Assembly: GCF_013377785.1 (NCBI RefSeq)
Contig: NZ_JABXWT010000020.1
Span: 1-64,000, forward strand
Source of the DNA: Ruegeria haliotis
GTDB lineage: Bacteria > Pseudomonadota > Alphaproteobacteria > Rhodobacterales > Rhodobacteraceae
DNA length: 64,000 nucleotides
Direction: 5' to 3'
A model generated the notes under the pieces. The model made no database searches. It saw only the letters and a program-made list of their open reading frames with translations, and was not told where the DNA came from. Positions 33,972 through 42,515 of this stretch are shown in pieces; the stretch's first letter is position 1; every line of letters begins with the position of its first letter. Position numbers and translations under genes: made by a program.

Positions 33972-35345
33972 ATGCTGAAGAACGACCAACTCGACCAGTG
34001 GGACCGCGAGAATTTTTTCCACCCCTCGACCCATCTGGCCCAGCATGCCCGTGGTGAAAGCCCGAACCGGGTGATCAAGACCGCCTCCGGCGTTTTCATC
34101 GAAGACCGCGACGGCAACAAGCTGCTGGATGCGTTTGCCGGCCTTTACTGCGTGAACGTTGGTTATGGCCGTCAGGAGATCGCAGAAGCAATTGGCGAAC
34201 AAGCCAAGGAGCTGGCCTATTACCATTCCTATGTCGGTCACGGCACCGAAGCCTCGATCACGCTCGCCAAGATGATTTTGGACCGTGCGCCAAAAAACAT
34301 GTCCAAGGTCTATTTCGGCCTTGGCGGTTCAGACGCAAATGAGACCAACGTCAAGCTGATCTGGTATTACAACAATATCCTGGGTCGCCCGGAGAAAAAG
34401 AAGATCATCTCCCGTTGGCGCGGCTATCACGGCTCGGGGCTGGTCACCGGTTCGCTGACCGGGTTGGAGTTGTTTCACAAGAAGTTCGACTTGCCGGTGG
34501 AGCAGGTGATCCACACCGAAGCACCTTATTATTATCGTCGTGCGAATATGGATCAGAGCGAGGAGCAGTTTGTGGCTCATTGCGCCGGTGAACTGGAAGC
34601 GCTTATCGAGCGCGAAGGTGCGGACACCATCGCGGCATTCATCGGTGAGCCGGTTCTGGGCACCGGCGGCATCGTGCCGCCTCCTGCCGGCTACTGGGAG
34701 GCGATCCAGGCAGTGCTGAAGAAACACGACATCCTGCTGGTCGCTGATGAGGTCGTCACCGGTTTCGGCCGCCTTGGCTCCATGTTCGGCTCAGATCACT
34801 ACGGGATCGAAGCGGACATCATTACCATCGCCAAAGGCCTGACTTCGGCCTATGCGCCGCTTTCGGGTTCCGTTGTCTCGGACAAGGTCTGGAAAGTTCT
34901 GGAGCAGGGCACTGACGAGAACGGCCCGATCGGACACGGCTGGACCTACTCGGCGCACCCGATCGGCGCCGCAGCAGGTGTTGCCAATCTCAAGCTGATC
35001 GATGAGCTCAACCTGGTGCAGAACGCTGGTGAAACTGGTGCCTATCTGAACGCCACAATGGCAGAGGCGCTGTCGGGCCATGCGCATGTCGGTGACGTTC
35101 GCGGCGAGGGCATGTTGTGCGCGGTAGAATTTGTGAAGGACACGGATAGCCGTACCTTCTTTGATGCCGCAGAAAAGATCGGCCCACAGATCTCGGCCAA
35201 GTTGCTGGAACAGGATAAGGTGATCGCCCGTGCAATGCCGCAGGGCGATATTCTGGGTTTTGCGCCACCGTTCTGCCTCAGCCGCACAGAAGCAGACCAA
35301 GTGGTCGCCGCAACGGTGCGCGCAGTTCAGGCTGTATTGGGCTGA
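33972..35345 (+). CDS. atf: Diaminobutyrate aminotransferase of ectoine catabolism (Atf/DoeD)
   Basis: A class-III PLP aminotransferase of 457 residues: PLP Lys288 (TIAKGLTSAYAPLSG), cofactor contact LVADEVVTGFGRLG and GEPVLGTGGIVPPPAGY. It should move the amino group of L-2,4-diaminobutyrate to an acceptor, giving aspartate semialdehyde for Ssd. The ATG at 33972 follows aaaggaag; the open frame extends back into ssd but is not a credible start. It is the last gene of the operon and lies about 170 bases before an IS5 remnant. Confidence 0.9.
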   Translation: MLKNDQLDQWDRENFFHPSTHLAQHARGESPNRVIKTASGVFIEDRDGNKLLDAFAGLYCVNVGYGRQEIAEAIGEQAKELAYYHSYVGHGTEASITLAKMILDRAPKNMSKVYFGLGGSDANETNVKLIWYYNNILGRPEKKKIISRWRGYHGSGLVTGSLTGLELFHKKFDLPVEQVIHTEAPYYYRRANMDQSEEQFVAHCAGELEALIEREGADTIAAFIGEPVLGTGGIVPPPAGYWEAIQAVLKKHDILLVADEVVTGFGRLGSMFGSDHYGIEADIITIAKGLTSAYAPLSGSVVSDKVWKVLEQGTDENGPIGHGWTYSAHPIGAAAGVANLKLIDELNLVQNAGETGAYLNATMAEALSGHAHVGDVRGEGMLCAVEFVKDTDSRTFFDAAEKIGPQISAKLLEQDKVIARAMPQGDILGFAPPFCLSRTEADQVVAATVRAVQAVLG

Positions 35346-35519
35346 CACCACTTCCCCGCTGCGTAGTCGGGAACCGTCTATCTTGGGTTCTGTCTGGTGC
35401 CCGCATGACCCGTGAATTGGATGAGCTGATGTGACCTTTGCGTATGACATTGACCCGGAACAAGGTATTCAAACGCGTCAAAAAGTCCTGAGTGAAGTGG
35501 CCCGCACAGGTCAAATGAT

Positions 35520-36030
35520 TGGGGGGATGCAAGCCGTATGCCTTTGTCTTTCAACGCTTCTCTGACACAATAGGTGTCGTATCCGGGATCCCCGAGCAGC
35601 CATTCGACCTTTGGCAAGTTGCTCAGCAATGCGCGCGCGCAGATATAATCACTGACTTGGCCAGCAGTGACGAACAGATCGAGAGGACGGCCTTGGCTGT
35701 CACACACCGTATGCAGCTTGGTGTTAATACCGCCCTTGGTTCTCCCGATCAGGCGGTCACATCCCCCTTTTTCGCGCCCATGCTGGTCGCGGTGCGGTAC
35801 GCCATAAGATAGGTCGCATCCACTGCCCGGCAGTTGATTGCAAAGCAATCAATGAGAGGGGATCATGACTGCCTTCTCCTCGCCATGCGCGGCGGCCAAC
35901 CGCACCATCATCTGCGCGAAAATGCCCTTGTCGCTCCACCGCTTCCATCGGTTGTAGAGCGTCTTGTGAAGGCCGTACTCCGTCGGCGCATCTCTCCAAC
36001 TGTTCAGTCCCGGCATCTGGTGGATCGGAT
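35520..36030 (-). pseudogene. IS5-family transposase remnant
   Basis: Two out-of-frame pieces of one transposase are readable. The N-side piece (36000-35855) has WRDAPTEYGLHKTLYNRWKR and GIFAQMMVRLAAAHGEEKAV. The C-side piece (35760-35520) has DRLIGRTKGGINTKLHTVCD, LFVTAGQVSDYICARALL and LGDPGYDTYCVREALKDKGI. The first ~45 residues and everything after the first catalytic part of the DDE domain are lost. The frame break might be the normal IS5-type frameshift or decay. The 35346-35519 stretch holds no gene. Confidence 0.8.
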
Positions 36031-36118
36031 TTAGGATGAATCGATCTGGCTCAGAACCCAAAGAGTTTATTATAGGCGAACCAGACACGGCAACTCAGAG
36101 TGGTTCTGATAACGTCGG

Positions 36119-37306
36119 TTACACCATCCCAAGCTTGAGCGGTTTTTGCATCATGGCACAAAGAGCGCCTACAAGCAGGACCGCAGAGGCCACGATAAGG
36201 CTGTCTCCTATTTCTCCAGTTATGTCCCCAATGATGCCAGCCCCGATGGGCCCCAGAGCCTGTGAGACGGCGAACATCACTGTAAAGAAACTCACGGTTG
36301 CACCCCAATCCTGTTGATCCACGTTCTGGCGGACGAAGCTGGTTACAGCGGTGGGTGGCATAAAGACCGAAAGTCCGAAAACGAGTGCCGACAAAATCAA
36401 TCCATATCCGTTTGGAACGAGGATTGGCAGGGCTGAACCAATAGCGACACCAGTCAAGATCAGCGCCAATGGCGTTCCAGACGCAAAGCGGGCCAATACT
36501 CCGCGCCAAACAAAAGGAGATGCCATAATGCTGAATCCAAGGACCATCCACGTTGAGGTCGTCAATAAGACACTGAAATGTTGCTCCTTCATCCAGACAG
36601 AAATAAATGTGACGTACACAATATAGCCTAATCCAAACAGCGCATATCCTCCGACTTCGCCAAGCATCCTGCGCACCGGAGGAATGGAAGGAAGCGCGGC
36701 ATCGTGCTTGGTTTCAGTCAACATTGTGGAAGCCCAAACCGAAAATGGGCAAATGACCAGAGCGGCGATCCCGACCCCGATCCATGCCCAATCCCAAGAT
36801 TGCGGTCCGAATACGTCCAACATAGTCGGAAGGGTTGCGCCGCATAACGCGATACCGAACCCACCGCCGCCGCCAAAGTACAAGGCGATGGCCAGTGCAT
36901 TTTTTCGAGCGCTGCTTTGGAACAGCGATGCCGCCAGGACACCGCCTGCCACAAAAGAAAGAGCGCCGAATAAACCCACCAAAAACCGACAAGCGGTTTG
37001 AAAAAGGAGGTTCTCATCAAACCCGGTCATCAATAGGCACACCGCAGTTGCTATTGTACCAATTGCGAATATCCGCGACGGCGAATTACGTCGGATCAGG
37101 AAAAGTGTTAAGATTGAACCCACAATATAGCCAATCGAATTGGACGTATTCAGCCAACCAGATTGAGTGAGATTCCAGCCGAGGCTACTTTTCATTGATG
37201 GCAGAATAAGACCGTACGCAAAACGACCAAAAGCATTGGATATGCTGACCCCGAGCGCGAGGCCCAATAAGATGAGCCAAGGGTTGGTGGGTTTTGCCGA
37301 GGTCAT
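36119..37306 (-). CDS. MFS transporter, YbfB/YjiJ-like
   Basis: The 395-residue protein has about 12 hydrophobic helices and the phrase GVSISNAFGRFAYGLILPSMK, typical of the YbfB/YjiJ group. The reading frame continues 69 codons upstream, but ATG 37306 is preceded by ggaagg and begins right before the first helix. Group members are uncharacterised; some lie next to metabolic enzymes. It is divergent from malic enzyme with a 329-base gap. Its 3' end is 90 bases from the IS5 remnant. Substrate cannot be told. Confidence 0.82.
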   Translation of the reverse strand: MTSAKPTNPWLILLGLALGVSISNAFGRFAYGLILPSMKSSLGWNLTQSGWLNTSNSIGYIVGSILTLFLIRRNSPSRIFAIGTIATAVCLLMTGFDENLLFQTACRFLVGLFGALSFVAGGVLAASLFQSSARKNALAIALYFGGGGGFGIALCGATLPTMLDVFGPQSWDWAWIGVGIAALVICPFSVWASTMLTETKHDAALPSIPPVRRMLGEVGGYALFGLGYIVYVTFISVWMKEQHFSVLLTTSTWMVLGFSIMASPFVWRGVLARFASGTPLALILTGVAIGSALPILVPNGYGLILSALVFGLSVFMPPTAVTSFVRQNVDQQDWGATVSFFTVMFAVSQALGPIGAGIIGDITGEIGDSLIVASAVLLVGALCAMMQKPLKLGMV

Positions 37307-37570
37307 GAGTATCCTTCCAGGTTGAACAAACACCGTGCCCCAAGGCGCTTGGTCGTGCAATCCCAGCAAATCCGACGCGACCCTTTCGGTTAAACTTGGG
37401 TAACTGCGGATTGGGTGTTTGTTACAGGTTGTGGTGCCGCTGCCGATCGCTCTGTCCGTGCTGGAGGGATGTTTTGGGCGGAATTCCGTGCTAGGCCGCC
37501 ACCGCGCAGGCACTGCCGTCGCAAGATGACCAGATATTTTCGCCTCTCAAGCTCGTTGCAATTGTCGTCT

Positions 37571-37576
37571 TATAAT
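37571..37576 (+). promoter_or_regulatory. Consensus -10 box before maeA
   Basis: A perfect TATAAT lies 60 bases before the maeA start; no good -35 box is found 17 bases upstream. The remaining 37307-37570 region shows no gene. Confidence 0.35.
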
Positions 37577-37635
37577 GCTGATCTTGATGAACAAGACGCG
37601 TGCAACCTGTGCGTGCCGATCCGAAAGGACAGCCA

Positions 37636-39288
37636 ATGGTCTACTCTGGTCCTGCAAATTTGCACTACGTGACGAATCCGCTCTTGAACAAAGGCACGGC
37701 GTTTTCTCTGCAAGAACGAGAACAACTTGGGTTGATGGGCCTTCTTCCGCCACACATTGAAACGCTCGAAACTCAGCTTGATCGTGCTTATGCCGCCTTT
37801 GAGCGCGAAGAGACTCCGCTGGACAAGCACGTCTATCTGCGCGGCTTGCAGGATGACAACGAGGTTTTGTTTTATGCACTGTTGGTGCGGCACCTGTCCG
37901 AGATGATGCCAATCATTTATACACCGGTTGTGGGCGACGCTTGCAAGCAGTTCAGCGAGATCTACGATCACCCGCGCGGATTGATCATCCCGTTTCCCGA
38001 GCGTGACCGCATCGACGAAATGTTGGACAATGCCATCCTGCCATCGGTCGAAGCCATTGTCGTCACCGACGGCGAACGAATATTGGGATTGGGTGATCAA
38101 GGCGCGGGTGGGATGGGTATCCCTATCGGTAAGCTGTCGCTCTATACTGCTGCGGGGGGAATTAACCCGTCTGTAACACTCCCGGTGGTATTGGACGCCG
38201 GGACCAATAATCAGGAACGATTGGAAGATCCGCTCTATATCGGCTGGCGTCACGAGCGCATTAGCGGGGATGAGTATTTCGAGTTTGTCGATCTTTTTGT
38301 GCAGGCGGTAATGCGGAAGTGGCCAGATGTATTACTGCAATTCGAGGATTTTGCACAACAACACGCGGCACCACTGCTGGCGCGCTATCGCGATCAACTA
38401 TGTACCTTCAATGATGACATTCAGGGAACAGCGGCGGTAACGGCAGGTACCTTACTGGCAGCCTCCAACGTCACTGGTGTTTCGCTAAAGGACGCAACCA
38501 TTGCGTTTCTGGGCGCGGGATCAGCGGGTGTCGGCATCGCCGAACAACTTGTGCAACTCATGGTTCGGCAGGGATTGTCTGAAACCGAGGCACGCGGGCG
38601 TATTTATCTGGTGGACCGGAACGGGCTGCTGACTGACGCAATGACGGACCTGCTGCCGTTTCAGAAGCAACTTGTGCAGCCTGTTGATAAAGTGGCTGGC
38701 TGGGCTGAGGGTAATATTTCACTGCTGGATGTGATTAACAACGCCAAGCCCAATATACTGGTTGGTGTCAGTGGTCAGGCGGGTTTGTTCTCCGAGGCGA
38801 TCATTCGTGCGATGGCTGATCATACTGAACATCCCGTCGTGTTGCCTCTCTCGAACCCGACATCCCGGATTGAGGCCGTGCCGGCAGATATTCTCCGCTG
38901 GTCAGATGGGTGCGCCCTGGTTGCGACTGGCAGCCCGTTTGATCCGGTCACGATTGCAGGTAACATCCACCATATTGCCCAATGCAACAATTCCTACATT
39001 TTCCCGGGTATGGGACTGGGGGTACTGGCGGCTGGCGCGCGCCGTGTTACCGATGGAATGTTCATGGCGGCTGCTGAGGCTCTGGCCGCGCTGTCGCCCG
39101 CAAAATCGGATCGTACTGCCAGCTTACTGCCCGATGTGAGTGACATTTGCGAAGTCAGCAAAGCTATCGCATTTGCCGTAGGTCAGCAGGCACAGTTGGA
39201 CGGGGTTGCACCAAACACCACCGAGTATGATTTGAAAGCTGCGATAGACGCCAAATTCTGGACCCCGCACTATGAGGAGATTGCCTGA
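37636..39288 (+). CDS. maeA: NAD-dependent malic enzyme
   Basis: The 550-residue length and motifs fit the large NAD-malic enzyme (MaeA/SfcA) type: YTPVVGDACKQFSEIYDHPR (tyrosine catalytic region), VVTDGERILGLGDQGAGGMG, FNDDIQGTAAVTAGTLL with the metal-binding Asp pair, and NAD-binding FLGAGSAGVGIAEQL. It converts malate to pyruvate and CO2 in the cytoplasm, useful when growing on amino acids or osmolytes. ATG 37636 follows gaaagga; an in-frame ATG at 37600 has no such site. It is a single gene closed by a hairpin at 39324. Confidence 0.92.
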   Translation: MVYSGPANLHYVTNPLLNKGTAFSLQEREQLGLMGLLPPHIETLETQLDRAYAAFEREETPLDKHVYLRGLQDDNEVLFYALLVRHLSEMMPIIYTPVVGDACKQFSEIYDHPRGLIIPFPERDRIDEMLDNAILPSVEAIVVTDGERILGLGDQGAGGMGIPIGKLSLYTAAGGINPSVTLPVVLDAGTNNQERLEDPLYIGWRHERISGDEYFEFVDLFVQAVMRKWPDVLLQFEDFAQQHAAPLLARYRDQLCTFNDDIQGTAAVTAGTLLAASNVTGVSLKDATIAFLGAGSAGVGIAEQLVQLMVRQGLSETEARGRIYLVDRNGLLTDAMTDLLPFQKQLVQPVDKVAGWAEGNISLLDVINNAKPNILVGVSGQAGLFSEAIIRAMADHTEHPVVLPLSNPTSRIEAVPADILRWSDGCALVATGSPFDPVTIAGNIHHIAQCNNSYIFPGMGLGVLAAGARRVTDGMFMAAAEALAALSPAKSDRTASLLPDVSDICEVSKAIAFAVGQQAQLDGVAPNTTEYDLKAAIDAKFWTPHYEEIA

Positions 39289-39323
39289 AGCGGCACCTCA
39301 AAGCAATTCATCTGCAAAGCAAA

Positions 39324-39353
39324 CCACTGGCGTCTGAATTGTATTGCCAGTGG
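39324..39353 (+). terminator. Hairpin terminator after maeA
   Basis: ccactggc (39324-39331) pairs with gccagtgg (39346-39353), 36 bases after the stop, followed by atctttc. Loop length is 14 bases. Confidence 0.5.
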
Positions 39354-39558
39354 ATCTTTCGGTTATAGGTACCAGATGATTGATTTGGGGCAATTCATCG
39401 CCAGTATTTGCCTCGTCCTCCTGAACGCCAAGCTTATCCCATCCCAGACATTCTTTCCTTTATTGATGACAGACCGTATCGCGGTCTGCAGTGCTGATTT
39501 TTCCTCGCGGTCAGGCAGGCGATGAGGATGCGTAGCTGACCCTTGCGGGTCGAATGGC

Positions 39559-39587
39559 GTGATCCGAGGCCCGCCTGCGCGGATCAC
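39559..39587. repeat. 8-bp inverted repeat in non-coding DNA
   Basis: gtgatccg and cggatcac flank a 13-base GC-rich spacer. It may be a second terminator or the border of the IS110-derived block that begins about 70 bases later. The 39354-39659 stretch has no supported gene. Confidence 0.3.
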
Positions 39588-39659
39588 ATCTATTTCTTAA
39601 ACGCGTCAATCAGAAAAACAGCTTTCACCCGGCATTGCGGGCGAAGCTTCCGTTTTTCC

Positions 39660-40371
39660 ATTTGATCAACTCGGCGGGTTCACCTTCGGCCTCTTTTTGT
39701 CGCCCGCCCTCCCTTCCGGGAAAAATGCGGAAGAGGGGCAAGCGGCAGGGCCATCGGACCGTTTCCGTGGCCCGATGGAACAGACCGGAACCGCAGGCAT
39801 AAAGGTTGATCGACAATACCTACCGCTGCACCGCGAGAAAGAAAGGTCCGATATGGCTGACAGCGTCGAAGTGATAGAAAAGAACAGACAGCGCCAAGGC
39901 GAGACAATTGCTGCGCAGAATGACGCGTTCCGTACCCACAGGTCCGAAGGCGAGCAGGGGCAGTGGGTCTGCACAACCGCCGTTGACAATGAAGGCCCTG
40001 GTTTTGTGGTGGCATGCGTGTCGCGGCCACTTCCAGCCATTCGCCAAGGCTGAACTTGTGCCAGTTTTTTGGCCGCATCATGATGGCCTGTTTCGCCTGC
40101 ATAAATAGCATGCGCAGATATCTGCTGCCGCTTTTTGTGATGCTGCCTAATATCGTGCGCCCACCGCTGATGCTCTGTCGTGGCACCAACCCGAGCCAAG
40201 CTGCAAAGTCACGCCCACGGCCAAAGCCAGCCAAGTGAAAAGACATCCTTGCAAATGTCGATGTGGACCGACATCAGATCATCAAAATCGTTCTTTGCCA
40301 TGCTACTTCTCCATGTTGCAGAAATAGGCCAAGCCTAACCTGGTGGGTGAAGTAGCCGGTACATCCCATTA
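39660..40371 (-). mobile_element. Internally deleted IS110-family element
   Basis: Leader and first codons (MAKNDFDDLMSVHIDICKD from ATG 40301) match the IS110 copy at 20272, and the sequence before the ATG is shared up to the 16-mer agccggtacatcccat. After about 20 codons the DNA jumps to the C-terminal Transposase_20 part in another frame (FGRGRDFAAWLGLVPRQS, then SGSRYLRMLFMQAKQAI). The central catalytic region is deleted. Below 40020 lies the usual non-coding tail of this IS type. No functional protein can be made. Confidence 0.75.
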
Positions 40372-40423
40372 CCTACCAACCTGCTGTTGAGTGGCGAAGG
40401 TCGGCCTTGCTAAGTGGATTGCT

Positions 40424-41623
40424 TCAACTGAACCGATTTCGCCAAGCCTTACAACGCTCCGCATCCCGCGCGTCATAGGCCTCCAAGGCATCCGTCGGAC
40501 TCTGGTCGAACTGGTCTTCACTGTCCTCGCCAAGGGCTGTCAAACGCATTGAGTACCACGCAGTGACACCACCACGCGGAGGTTTGTCGAATATCGGAAA
40601 CTCTGGATCACCACCCACTTCGCTCAACCAGGCATTCGCGAGCGACGGGTTTAACACCATTGCACGGGCAAGGCTGATTGCGTCGGCAGAGCCATTCTGC
40701 AAAGCCTGTACGGCCTGACCCCGTGTCTCAAACCCTCCGGTCAAAAGGATGGGAATGGTTGTGACTTCCTTGGCGCGTTTGGTGAAGTCGATGAAGTAGG
40801 GCCCAGACGAAGACGTGCCATCGGAACTGGATGCAGCGCCGGGGAAGTACGTGCCACCGCTGATATCGATCAGGTCTACTGACGTTTCGTTCAGAAGTCG
40901 GACAACTTCCAGCGCATCATCCGTAGATAGCCCCCCTTCCAGCTTGTCGGTTGAGTTGATCTTTATGCCAATCGGATAAGCTGGTCCAACGGCCTGCCGA
41001 ACGGCGGCAATCACTTCGCCAACGATGCGGAAACGATTTTCGACCGCTCCGCCAAATGCATCAGTCCGGTGGTTGAACAAAGGTGAGAGGAACTGACTAA
41101 ACAGAAACCCGTGACCGGCATGGATCAAGACGCCGCCGAAACCAGCCTCCTGTGCGAGTGTCGCCGCTTGCGCATAGGTTTGAGGCAGCTCATGGATTTC
41201 GTCCAAAGACATGCCGTCGCATTTCAACCCCTCAACGTCCAACGGAGACGGTCCTTTGGGGGTGCTGACCGGTCCATGTGCCAGCGCACCGGCGTGACCA
41301 AGCTGCGGCCAGATATGAGCACCATTTGTTGATCCTCGTTTCGCAAGTTCCTTCATGGCGGGCATATCCGCGCCCGGAACCAAAACGAGATTACCGGGCT
41401 TTTCGGGGTAGTATGGGCTTGTCTGTACTTCACCGATCACAGACAGGGCAGCACCTCCCTCTGCCCACCGTTCATAAAGGCGCATTTGAGCTTCGGTGGG
41501 GTTTCCAGCACCGTCGCCGAGGGAGTCAGACATCGCCGATTTTATCAATCTGCTCTTCAGGCGAATGCCACAGGGAAGGACTAGCGGCTGCGCCAGCAGG
41601 TTTATTGCATCGTGGTTTTTCAC
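40424..41623 (-). CDS. Old Yellow Enzyme-type NADH:flavin oxidoreductase
   Basis: The 399-residue product is an FMN-binding TIM barrel of the OYE family, with SRLIKSAMSDSLGDG, the FMN/substrate loop HAGHGFLFSQFLSPLFNHR, GGAVENRFR and the phosphate-binding LTGGFETRGQAVQAL. The usual C-terminal 4Fe-4S/NAD module of dienoyl-CoA reductases is missing, so it is a stand-alone ene-reductase-type protein. Start GTG 41623 follows ggagg; an upstream ATG in frame at 41662 would place the operator inside the gene. A palindrome at 41635-41650 overlaps its leader, so the adjacent ArsR protein is a likely repressor. Confidence 0.85.
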   Translation of the reverse strand: MKNHDAINLLAQPLVLPCGIRLKSRLIKSAMSDSLGDGAGNPTEAQMRLYERWAEGGAALSVIGEVQTSPYYPEKPGNLVLVPGADMPAMKELAKRGSTNGAHIWPQLGHAGALAHGPVSTPKGPSPLDVEGLKCDGMSLDEIHELPQTYAQAATLAQEAGFGGVLIHAGHGFLFSQFLSPLFNHRTDAFGGAVENRFRIVGEVIAAVRQAVGPAYPIGIKINSTDKLEGGLSTDDALEVVRLLNETSVDLIDISGGTYFPGAASSSDGTSSSGPYFIDFTKRAKEVTTIPILLTGGFETRGQAVQALQNGSADAISLARAMVLNPSLANAWLSEVGGDPEFPIFDKPPRGGVTAWYSMRLTALGEDSEDQFDQSPTDALEAYDARDAERCKAWRNRFS

Positions 41624-41634
41624 TTCACCCCTCC

Positions 41635-41650
41635 ATCGGTATATTTCGAT
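41635..41650. promoter_or_regulatory. Candidate ArsR operator before the OYE gene
   Basis: atcggtatatttcgat matches 13 of 16 positions of the perfect palindrome at 42015-42030. It lies 12 bases upstream of the GTG start. Confidence 0.5.
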
Positions 41651-41703
41651 ATTTCGGTTCAATTAAACGCACCTCGGGTTTAGGTGGGCTCGTTCCTTGT
41701 GAA

Positions 41704-42012
41704 TTACGGCTTCAGAAGTTCGTCTTGGACGGCAGCGAGGAATGCTTGAATATTCTCTTCGTCACGTCGGTAGAACGTCCATTGCCCATGGCGTTCCGCG
41801 ATCACGAAACCTGCTTGTTTCAGCAGTCCCATGTAGTTTGAGATTGTGGATTGCGAGAGTTTCGCTTTCTCCTGAATGTAAGCAACGCACACACCCTCCA
41901 AGTCTTCGTGCCCCGGCAAGGCAGGCGGAAAGTTCGAGCGGTCCTTAAGCCACTCCAGAATCCGGCGGCGCACCGGATTGTTCAGAGCTGATATCGGCTT
42001 TTCAATGTCCAT
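41704..42012 (-). CDS. ArsR-family repressor
   Basis: A 102-residue winged-helix protein: NNPVRRRILEWLKD, recognition helix region KLSQSTISNYMGLLKQAGFV and wing AERHGQWTFYRRDE. There is no metal-binding cysteine pair, so it probably senses something other than metal, perhaps an electrophile acted on by the neighbouring OYE. A perfect 16-bp palindrome sits two bases before the ATG and leaves no room for a ribosome-binding site, which points to a leaderless or poorly translated, self-repressed message. Confidence 0.82.
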   Translation of the reverse strand: MDIEKPISALNNPVRRRILEWLKDRSNFPPALPGHEDLEGVCVAYIQEKAKLSQSTISNYMGLLKQAGFVIAERHGQWTFYRRDEENIQAFLAAVQDELLKP

Positions 42013-42014
42013 AA

Positions 42015-42030
42015 ATCGAGATATCTCGAT
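42015..42030. promoter_or_regulatory. Perfect palindromic operator before arsR gene
   Basis: atcgagatatctcgat is self-complementary over 16 bases. Together with the 13/16 match before the OYE gene it defines a probable binding site for the ArsR protein. Confidence 0.6.
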
Positions 42031-42515
42031 ATGCAGTGCAATGTCAAGTCTGCTTCATCTCAGCAAAGCGGGCATTCGCGAAGAACACATGAACGGCAGG
42101 TCTGTCTGGGTATTGTTAAAAACGCCAAAATGCGAAATCGTGTTTTTCCGATGAATTTGCTGGATCCGCCAAAGTCGGCTGAGCTTGCGCTTCAGGGAAA
42201 ATGAGGTCGCCCACCAGTGCCATAGACTGAGTTTGACCAACCCCCTCGCCAAAACCAACTACTCGGTCTGTGTGGTCACAAATTCTCTCGATTTGCGGAA
42301 AAAACCGGAGTTTTTCAACCCAATCGCCATCAAGTGAACCTTCGCTGCGGGTGCACCACTTGTCAGCGCTGACGGCCGCTTTGTAAGGAAAGTAGGATTT
42401 GCGAAATTGGCCCAGATTCACCACATTGGCAGCATTCACTTTCTACATTCGCTTCAAGTAATGCTAAACACCTTCTGTGGACAGCTCAGAGCTTAGGAAA
42501 CCAAAACAGCAACTG
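42031..42515. other. Intergenic region without a supported gene
   Basis: One minus-strand frame (42439-42116) is long enough to notice, but it has no ribosome-binding site and no domain character. The sequence texture resembles the decayed regions at 6.9 and 16.2 kb. It separates the ArsR promoter from the 3' end of the next operon. Confidence 0.4.

Noticed and set aside
33248..34120. 290-codon frame opposite ssd and atf
   Set aside because: Complementary shadow across two real genes.
39363..39587. 74-codon frame after maeA
   Set aside because: It overlaps a hairpin and has no family signature.
42116..42439. 107-codon frame upstream of the three-gene operon's 3' end
   Set aside because: No start signal and no recognisable content; texture like other decayed regions.
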